In this document: positions 54,192-61,600 of the stretch, one piece after another
How positions within the stretch are numbered: position 1 is the first letter of the stretch
Layout: every line of letters starts with the position of its first letter
From: Demequina flava
GTDB lineage: Bacteria; Actinomycetota; Actinomycetes; Actinomycetales; Demequinaceae
DNA: 64,000 nucleotides
Reading direction: 5' to 3'
Assembly: GCF_000975035.1 (NCBI RefSeq)
Contig: NZ_BBRA01000001.1
Coordinates: 1,402,624 to 1,466,623 of the forward strand
Notes under the pieces: model-generated
The model's input: only the letters and a program-made list of their open reading frames with translations
Told to the model about the DNA's origin: nothing
Database searches by the model: none
Translations under genes and position numbers: made by a program

Positions 54192-54205
54192 GGGCCGATG
54201 CTCGG
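54192..54205. repeat. intergenic copy of the GGGCCGATGCTCGG repeat
   Basis: Plus-strand copy (core 54194-54201) inside the 26-bp gap between the convergent ABC1-kinase and aldehyde dehydrogenase genes. Confidence 0.75.
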
Positions 54206-54209
54206 GTTG

Positions 54210-55670
54210 CTAGGGCGTCAGCGTGTACTTGGTCTCGAGGTACTCGTGGATACCTTCGGCGCCGCCTTCGCGGCCTAGGCCCGACATCTTCCAGCCTCCG
54301 AAAGGCGCGGCTGCGTTCGAGACGACGCCCACGTTGAGGCCCATCATTCCGGTCGCGAGCTGGTCGATCATGCGCTGGCCGCGCGCGAGCGACTCGGTGA
54401 AGACGTAGGAGACCAGCCCGTACTCGGTGTCGTTAGCGAGACGCACGGCTTCCTCTTCCGTGTCGAACGTGGCGATAGCCAGGACTGGCCCAAAGATCTC
54501 TTCGTGGAGGATGTCCGACCCAGCCTGGACATCGGCCAGGACCGTTGGCTCGTAGAAGGTGCCGTCGCCGGCCACGACGTTCCCGCCGGTGAGAACCCGG
54601 GCACCCCGCTGGACGGCATCGGTGACCAGAGCAGCGGCCTTATCCACCGCAGCCTCGTTGATGAGAGGCCCGATGTCGACGCCATCCTCGGTGCCGCGCC
54701 CGATCCGCATGCCCTTCACCTTGTCCGTCACGCGCGCGCCAAACTCTTCTGCCACCGAGGCGTGCACGATGAAGCGGTTGGCGGCCGTGCACGCCTGCCC
54801 GATGTTGCGGAACTTCGCTGCCATTGCGCCCTCGACCGCCGCGTCGAGGTTGGCGTCGTCGAACACCACGAAGGGCGCGTTTCCACCGAGCTCCATCGAG
54901 GTGCGCAGGATGCCCGGAGCCGCCTGCTCCAGCAGGGATGCGCCGACCTTGGTCGACCCTGTGAAAGACAGTTTGCGCAACCGGGGATCGCGGATGATGG
55001 GCTCCGAAACCTGCGAGGAATGCGCGGTCGTCACGACGTTGACGACGCCATCGGGAAGCCCTGCTTGGCGAAGGAGCTCGACGAACCTCAAGGTGGTGAG
55101 CGGAGTGAGCGAAGCGGGCTTGATGACGACGGTGCAGCCCGCGGCCAGGGCAGGGGCAATCTTGCGCGTGGCCATCGCGAGCGGGAAGTTCCAGGGCGTG
55201 ACGAAGTAGCACGGCCCCACGGGATGCTGGGTGACGATCATGCGGCCGGTGCCCTCGGGGGTCGCCCCGTAGCGCCCGGCCGTGCGGACGGCCTCTTCGG
55301 AGAACCACCGCAAGAACTCTGCGCCATACGTGACCTCGCCGCGTGACTGCTCGAGTGGCTTGCCCATCTCCAGAGTCATGAGCAACGCGAGATCGTCTGC
55401 GTGCTCCGTCACGAGGTCGAATGCGCGGTGCAGAACCTCGCTGCGCTCGCGGGCGGGCGTCGCGGACCAGTCGGGGAAAGCATCCACGGTCGCGTCCAGC
55501 GCTGCTGTGCCGTCGTCGACCGTGGCCGATGCGATGGTGGCGAGCGTCTTGCCCGTCGACGGGTCCTGGACGTCAAGCGTTCCGCCATCCGATGCGGCAC
55601 GCCACTGGCCGCCGATGAAGAGCTCTGTGGGAACGTCCGTCAGGACTGCCTGTTCACGGTCGGTTGTCAT
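54210..55670 (-). CDS. NAD(P)-dependent succinate-semialdehyde dehydrogenase-like
   Basis: A 486-residue aldehyde dehydrogenase: cofactor loop FTGSTKVGASLL, catalytic Glu in MELGGNAPF near residue 255, nucleophilic Cys in GQACTAANRF near 289, and VGPLI(N)-type residues downstream. The GNAPF and C-T-A-A-N-R context match the gabD group, which oxidises succinate semialdehyde from GABA or putrescine catabolism. No aminotransferase gene is adjacent, so the exact substrate remains open. Single gene, start MTTDREQAV at 55670. Confidence 0.88.
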   Translation of the reverse strand: MTTDREQAVLTDVPTELFIGGQWRAASDGGTLDVQDPSTGKTLATIASATVDDGTAALDATVDAFPDWSATPARERSEVLHRAFDLVTEHADDLALLMTLEMGKPLEQSRGEVTYGAEFLRWFSEEAVRTAGRYGATPEGTGRMIVTQHPVGPCYFVTPWNFPLAMATRKIAPALAAGCTVVIKPASLTPLTTLRFVELLRQAGLPDGVVNVVTTAHSSQVSEPIIRDPRLRKLSFTGSTKVGASLLEQAAPGILRTSMELGGNAPFVVFDDANLDAAVEGAMAAKFRNIGQACTAANRFIVHASVAEEFGARVTDKVKGMRIGRGTEDGVDIGPLINEAAVDKAAALVTDAVQRGARVLTGGNVVAGDGTFYEPTVLADVQAGSDILHEEIFGPVLAIATFDTEEEAVRLANDTEYGLVSYVFTESLARGQRMIDQLATGMMGLNVGVVSNAAAPFGGWKMSGLGREGGAEGIHEYLETKYTLTP

Positions 55671-55800
55671 TGCGCCTCCTCGTCGTCGAAGCGACCTGCG
55701 TCGCTAGAGTGCGGTCGACTACGTAACAACATCGAGCATCGGCTCATGCCCGAGGCCTCCTGGCCCTGACCAGACCGCCCAGGCGGCACCCGGGCGAGTG

Positions 55801-57453
55801 TCAGTTCCGAGGAGCCTCGACACTCGTCACCTCAACGGGCGTGTGCTCGATCGTGATGGCGACTGTGGTCGGCAGCACGTCCGCAAAGTCCTTCTGAAGC
55901 AGAACCGCGGACGGAGGTTGCCCTGGGCCCGCGAGAGCGACTGTAACCCCGTCGGAGTCCACTCGGATGTCCTGGATCTCAAGCGCGCTGTCCTCCCCGA
56001 GCCAGCCTTCCACGACCTCGCGAGCCTGATTCTGGACTGCCGCGGTCGCGAGGAGTCCCTGCGACGTGAACATCAACGGCACCAGCACTAGCGCGGCAAG
56101 CGCGACAAAGGGGATGACCGTTGTCAGGATGCCTGATGCGCGCGACTGGAGGACGGCCGGGCGCGCGAATCCGGTGAGGACAAACACCGCGCATGCCGAC
56201 AGCACGATTGCCACGAAGTTGGTCAAAAACAGCAGCATCGCTCCTGCGGCATCTTCGAACCTGCCCGCACCGAGCGTGACACCCACGACCGACAGGGGAG
56301 GAACTAGAGCGACGGCGATAGCGACGCCAGCGATCGAGGCGGATACGCGCTTATCGACCGTGGCGAATGCTCCCGCCGCTCCGGCCGCGATAGCGATGAG
56401 CATGTCGACCATGCTTGGGTCGACGCGGGAGACGATTTGAGAGTTGGTATCAAACGCGACGGCGACGGGTGCCCATGCCGCGAGGCCATAGGACAGCGTG
56501 ATCGACGCGAGGACCCCCAGCGTGACGAGAATCAGCGAGTCAATTGCGCGGCGCCGCCAGCCGTTGATGATCGCGCCAGCGAGGCCCAATATTGGTACCA
56601 TGAGGGGCGCGACCAGCATGGCGCCGATCACGACCGCGGTTGAGTCGGCGAGGACCGCAAAAGTCGCAATCGCCACCGACAGCACGAGCATGACCCACCA
56701 CGCAGTGCGCTTCGCGAGGCGGGCGGGTGACTCGTAGTAGAGGCCCTGAGCCAGTTCCTCGCGGCGCTCGCGGCCGATGTCTGAGTTCTTGATCGAGTCC
56801 CACAAAATTTCGGGGAGAGTGTTCGTGTACGGGTCAGCCTGGGTGGGGATGGCGCCCTCGGTGCGCCGCAGGCCCCACGTCACGAGGACAAGTCCCAGCA
56901 CGATCGCCAAGACCGCCAGCCCTGAGATGACCGATGAACTAACGGTCCCAGGGGCGGCGAAAGCGATCGCACCGAAGGCCGTTGCCGTAATCGCGCCGGT
57001 GACTCGAAGGAGTCGGTGGGTCACGTTGCGCCGGACCGCGGAGGCGACGCCGTAGAACGCCCCGCGGAACATGACATACATTCCGGCGATCGCGACGAGG
57101 AGTTCAAGGCCAATCTCAGCGCCCTGCGCGGTGACAATCGCAAGGTAGAGAGTGAACGCGCAAAACGCCAAGGAGACGATTCCGCGGATGAAGGCCCACA
57201 CGCGGTTGTTGCGCTTCCGCAACCGGTGTTTACCGGTGAAGACGGACATCAGGTCCAGGATTCCCGAGGCCGCGATCGACGCTCCGAGTGCGAGGGCTAC
57301 GACCGCGGTGGCTAAGCCAGGAAGGAGCAGTACGGCAGTGCCGCCGAGAGCTGCGATGAGCCCCTTGAGCGACGCCGGATTGGAGATAGCTGCCACTCCG
57401 TTGCGCACGCGCATTTCGAGGCGGTCTGCGTCGTGCGCGCTATCTGGCGACAT
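55801..57453 (-). CDS. DUF308-DUF389 fused membrane protein
   Basis: A 550-residue integral membrane protein. Residues 25-200 form about six spans of HdeD/DUF308 type (GGTAVLLLPGLATAVVALALG; GMYVMFRGAFYGVASAVR), and 250-480 form the DUF389 module, recognisable by VIGAMLVAPLMVPILGLAGA and VAIAVALVPPLSVVGVTLG. A soluble C-terminal part of about 70 residues lies outside or inside the membrane. DUF389 proteins are widespread with no known function. The DUF308 fusion is less usual. Single gene. Confidence 0.85.
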   Translation of the reverse strand: MSPDSAHDADRLEMRVRNGVAAISNPASLKGLIAALGGTAVLLLPGLATAVVALALGASIAASGILDLMSVFTGKHRLRKRNNRVWAFIRGIVSLAFCAFTLYLAIVTAQGAEIGLELLVAIAGMYVMFRGAFYGVASAVRRNVTHRLLRVTGAITATAFGAIAFAAPGTVSSSVISGLAVLAIVLGLVLVTWGLRRTEGAIPTQADPYTNTLPEILWDSIKNSDIGRERREELAQGLYYESPARLAKRTAWWVMLVLSVAIATFAVLADSTAVVIGAMLVAPLMVPILGLAGAIINGWRRRAIDSLILVTLGVLASITLSYGLAAWAPVAVAFDTNSQIVSRVDPSMVDMLIAIAAGAAGAFATVDKRVSASIAGVAIAVALVPPLSVVGVTLGAGRFEDAAGAMLLFLTNFVAIVLSACAVFVLTGFARPAVLQSRASGILTTVIPFVALAALVLVPLMFTSQGLLATAAVQNQAREVVEGWLGEDSALEIQDIRVDSDGVTVALAGPGQPPSAVLLQKDFADVLPTTVAITIEHTPVEVTSVEAPRN

Positions 57454-57576
57454 CGTGTTCTCCCTGGTGAGGTGCGCCTATATTACGGCCGTGCGTCGAT
57501 GCCCGCGCGCGCTCGCGCGCGAGAAAGGCCCTCGATAGACTTCGAGGAGATGTTTCGCGAGGGGTGGGGTGGTCCT

Positions 57577-58398
57577 GTGAGTGCCTGGATTGGGCCGATG
57601 CGCGGGCTGGCAATCGCTGGCCTCGCAGCATTGGTGCTGGCCGGCTGCAGTGGTGACCCTGAGCCCGAGGTCTCGGACACCGCGCAGCCCCAACCGCAGC
57701 CGTCCATCTCTGCAACAGGTCCTACCGGATCGCCTGAGGTCGAAATTCCGCAGGTGGTCCAGCAATCGACCATCGCGACTGCTGTTGACGGTGCCATCAC
57801 GGTTTACGACGGAGTCGACGGTGGCGTGCAGCAGGAGATCAATGCTGACGACGTGCTGTCCGTGCCGGACTCGACTCCACTCACTTTCCTCGTGAAGTCC
57901 GTCGAGGACGGGTGGCTCGAGGTGTACCTGCCGATTCGGCCCAATGAGTCGACGGGCTGGATCCCGGCTGACTCCGTCACGCTGACCTCTACGGACTACC
58001 GCGTGGAGATTGGCCTCGATGACTTCACGCTGACCGTGTACGAAGGCAACGATGCAGTGGTGTCGACGCCGATCGGTGTCGGCACGGACGAGCGGCCCAC
58101 ACCCGGCGGCGTGTACTACATTCGCGAGTTGCTCCAACCGCCCACAGACGACGGTCCCTACGGCCCGTACGCCTACGGCCTGTCGGGATACTCGCCCGTG
58201 CTCGAGACGTTCAACGGTGGCGAGGCCATCATCGGCATGCACGGCACGAATGACCCTGACTCCATTGGCGAGTACGTGTCCTCCGGCTGCATCCGTATGG
58301 AGAACGACGTGATCACTGAGCTCGTCAACGACTACGGACTTCCCCTGGGAACGCCTGTCTATATTTCTGAGGACGCCGCTCCCGTCACAAGCGCCTGA
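57577..58398 (+). CDS. L,D-transpeptidase lipoprotein
   Basis: A 273-residue secreted YkuD-type cell-wall cross-linker. The signal MRGLAIAGLAALVLAGC gives a lipobox LAGC; then an acidic linker, an SH3-like domain (about 75-140) and the YkuD domain with HGTND and the catalytic SSGCIRM near residue 250. It would form 3-3 peptidoglycan cross-links or attach proteins. Start is uncertain: GTG 57577 is chosen; ATG 57598 gives a short signal and ATG 57550 a long one. A GGGCCGATGC word overlaps the ATG at 57598. Confidence 0.88.
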   Translation: MSAWIGPMRGLAIAGLAALVLAGCSGDPEPEVSDTAQPQPQPSISATGPTGSPEVEIPQVVQQSTIATAVDGAITVYDGVDGGVQQEINADDVLSVPDSTPLTFLVKSVEDGWLEVYLPIRPNESTGWIPADSVTLTSTDYRVEIGLDDFTLTVYEGNDAVVSTPIGVGTDERPTPGGVYYIRELLQPPTDDGPYGPYAYGLSGYSPVLETFNGGEAIIGMHGTNDPDSIGEYVSSGCIRMENDVITELVNDYGLPLGTPVYISEDAAPVTSA

Positions 58399-58699
58399 TC
58401 GTCGCGCTCGCAAAGTCGGTTCCTCGCTCATTTCGCTTCCTGACGAAGCCAACGTGCCCGTGGCTCCCCGTTGCGGCGTCCGGTGTGCCCTGTGAGCATC
58501 GGCTTCGCGCGGGTAGAGGGGCTCTCCTAGCTCGCTTAGGCAGCCGACTCCATGTCTATCCGCCGTGGCGCAGAGTTGTCGTGCAGCCGCTATGGAACTG
58601 AACTGCCAGGGGATGCTCGGGCAAGCGGACAAAGAGCGACGCCCGCCCCGCGAAACTGAGATTCGCAGGACGGGCGCCCTTGGAGCGGCTGAGGGGGAA
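58399..58699. other. 301-bp convergent intergenic region
   Basis: Between the ends of the L,D-transpeptidase and the giant gene. It holds the terminator described at 58641-58675 and one GAGCATCGGCTT copy of the repeat (core 58496-58503). No reading frame with coding character was found. Confidence 0.6.
58641..58675 (-). terminator. terminator of the giant secreted-protein gene
   Basis: Arms 58641-58654 and 58662-58675 pair in 12 of 14 positions (the two others can be G-U) around a 7-base loop, 25 bp past the giant gene's stop, with a short C/T-rich run after it on the minus strand. Confidence 0.7.
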
Positions 58700-61600
58700 T
58701 CAGCCGGTGTAGGTGATCACCGTGGCAGCGACCGCAGTCGCGGCGGGTGCCTCGGCGCTCACGTTCTGTGCCGGAGCCGATACGCAGGTCGGCGTCGGCG
58801 GCGGGTAGTTGACTGTCAACGAGGTGGACGGGTTGACGTCGAGGCGAACCTCGATGCCGAAGCGCGTCCAACCGAAGTTGTCCAGTCCGATCTCGATCCA
58901 CTCACCCGAGGCATCTTGTGCCCAACCGGGCCACCCGGTGGGAACAAAGGTGTCAGGGTTCGTCGGGTCGATGTCAGCCTCGGTGTAGCCCTCGGCGGGT
59001 TCAACTGAGGCTCCAGGCCACATGACGTATCCGCTACCGATCGGCACCTCCACAACGACGTTCTGGCTCGCATCCGTGGGGTGAACGAACGTGATGGTTG
59101 CCATACCGTCGTCGGTCGAGACCTCGTCGGGATCCTTGAGTTCAACGTCGTAGGTCAGCCACGGCGAATCCGCGACACAGACGCTGCTGAGGAACGAACC
59201 CTCAAGCGTCGGGTTCTCCGGGGGGTTGCCGGCGCAATCCGGAGTAGCTGGCGGGTAGTTGAGTGTGACGATCAACTCTGGGTTGACCTCGATGCGGACG
59301 TCGACACCATTGCGGGTCCAACCGAAGTTGTCCTGCGGGCTAGCGTCTTCGAACCAGTTGCCATCAAGATCCTGGTGCCATCCGGGCCAGCCGGTGGGTA
59401 CGAACGTGCTGGCGTCGTAAGGATCGACTGCTCCGCCACCAACTGCCTCGACGCTCGCACCGGGCCACAAGGTCCGACCCGCGAGCGTGCCTTCCGCGGT
59501 CAGCATCAGTGAGTCGTCCGTGAGCACGTAGTCCTCGCCGTCGGGGTTGATGAACGTGATAGTCACTGTGCCGTCGCCCTCGTACTGGTTGTCGGGGTCG
59601 TACAGTTCGACCTCGTAGTCCAACCACGGCGAGTCTGCGAGGCATACCGACGTGAAGAGCGAACCATCGAGTGCCGGTTCCTGAGCCTCGCGGCAGCCAC
59701 CTTGGACCTCAGCTTCGGGGTTCCACATCTGGTGGATCTCTTCATTGAGTTCGGAAGCCATGATGACCATGGATCCGTACTCGCCGGTCTCGGGGTCCCC
59801 TTCAAGTAGGACGCAGATCTCTACTGGCGTGCACTCCGCGCCACCGTTCCACAGGATTGCGTCCTCTGGAGCGATGCCGTAGAGCGTGGTCTGAACCGGC
59901 ACGCCCCTCTCCTCGTCCCACTCACAGATGTCGTAAGTAGGCGGATTCGGGCAGTCGGGCTGCTCGGATGGGTAGACGTCAGCCTCGAACTCGGCTTCCG
60001 GGTTGACCTTGACGTGCACGTTCATGCCGTCGCGAGTCCACCCGAAGTTGTCGTCACCCACATTGACGTAGGTGCCAGTTGCCTCGTCAAAGGCCCATCC
60101 AGGCCATCCCTGAGGATCAACCGAAGCTCCCGGCCACAACACTTCGCCGGTCCAGGTGTGCGTCATGGTCGACTCGTCATACGAGTAGGTGATTCCGTCC
60201 TGGGTGGCCTTCGCCAGCGGGATGGTGTCCATGATGTGCGAGTACGGAGCTTCCGTTCCAGTGTCATCCGAGAGGGTCATCACTGCGCCCTCTTCGAGGT
60301 TGACCTCCTCGAACTTGTCCTCCACAACGATCGTGAAGTCCATGTACGGAATCCCGTCAATGCAGATGCCACTCAAAATGTCGGGGTTGAGTGTCGCGCA
60401 CTCTTCCTCGGGCCGCTCGATGGTGAACGTCGCACCATAGGTCAGTTGGTTTACGGCGCTTACGGTTTCGAATCCGTACTCTCCGTGTGTCAGCCCGCTC
60501 ACCCCGAAGTCGTGCTGGCCCGCGCCCTCAATGATCTCCTGGAGGATTGGCATAGATCCCTCAGCGGCTGGGGTGCCGTCGACGTTGAGGTAAACCTTCT
60601 CTCCCTCGACCATGCGGAAGAGGCGAATCTGCACGTTTCCGTTGCCGGTCGCAACGCGGTACGCCGCGTCGATTGCACCGCCCTCGGGGTTCTCACAGGT
60701 CACGTGCACGAGGTCGACATCGATGATTTCGTCGACGGGGTCACATCCCGTGCCGTAGATGGCCTGGTTGAGTGGCGTCCAGTTCACGCCCGGGTGGTCA
60801 ACTGCGACTCCATAGTGCTCCGATGTAATTGGGGGCACGATGACGTTGGTGTCCTCTAGCGACAGCAGCCAGGGGAAGCCGAACACAGAGTCGCCGCTGT
60901 CGAAGGCTGCCACAGGCAGGCCGAACAGGGTCTTGTAGAAGGACCAGCCGTTCTCGCCTCCCCAGTACGCCTTCCACGGGATGGTCAACTCTGTCCATCC
61001 GTCGCCGTGATGCGTAGGTACGCAGACGTCGACCCGTCCTGTGGGCTTGAAGCAGTCCTCAGGGTCGCCCGTCCAGGCCTTGTAGTGCACGAACTTTGCC
61101 TTCTCCCACGGGTAGAGCTCGAGCGCAACCCACTCGTTTGCATCGCCCTCAAGCACGATCGGGCAATACTCGTCGGGGCCAGCGCACTTGTTCCGGAGGA
61201 AGTCCACGAATGTGCCTTCGCCGCTCCATGTTGCTGCGATGGTTTCGAAGGTGACCGGCGGGTCTTCGTGGGTCAGGATGTCGAATCCTGCGTGCAGATA
61301 GCCCGCCAGCTCCTCTGGGTTTGTGGTGTAGGACTCGGTGCCATCGGCGGTCTTGGTGTAAGTCCACTCGATGGTGCCGGGCACGTATCCGGATGCTGCG
61401 TCATCGTGGGGCACGCAGACCGGGACGTTTCCGCTGTTGGTGCAGTCCTCTCCGTTCTGCTTGATGACGAGGTGAGTGACGTAGATGCTTCGGTCCTCAG
61501 CGCGACCATTGTCCAGACCTAGGCCGTTGGCGATGACACTTGTCAATGTGGAGTAGTCGTCGTCACTGAGAATCTCGTACTTATCGAGTTGGAAGGCCGT

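Noticed and set aside
487..58503. Dispersed word as Chi, KOPS or another polar chromosome motif
   Set aside because: Such motifs are strand-biased; here 28 copies face one way and 26 the other within a single 64 kb stretch.
487..58503. Dispersed word as a REP-type or transposon end
   Set aside because: Copies share only 8-14 bases, lack a common surrounding element and mostly lie within genes.
58700..58760. Hidden LPXTG anchor in another frame at the giant gene's 3' end
   Set aside because: The 25 bp between the stop and the terminator hairpin leave no room for a sorting signal in any frame.
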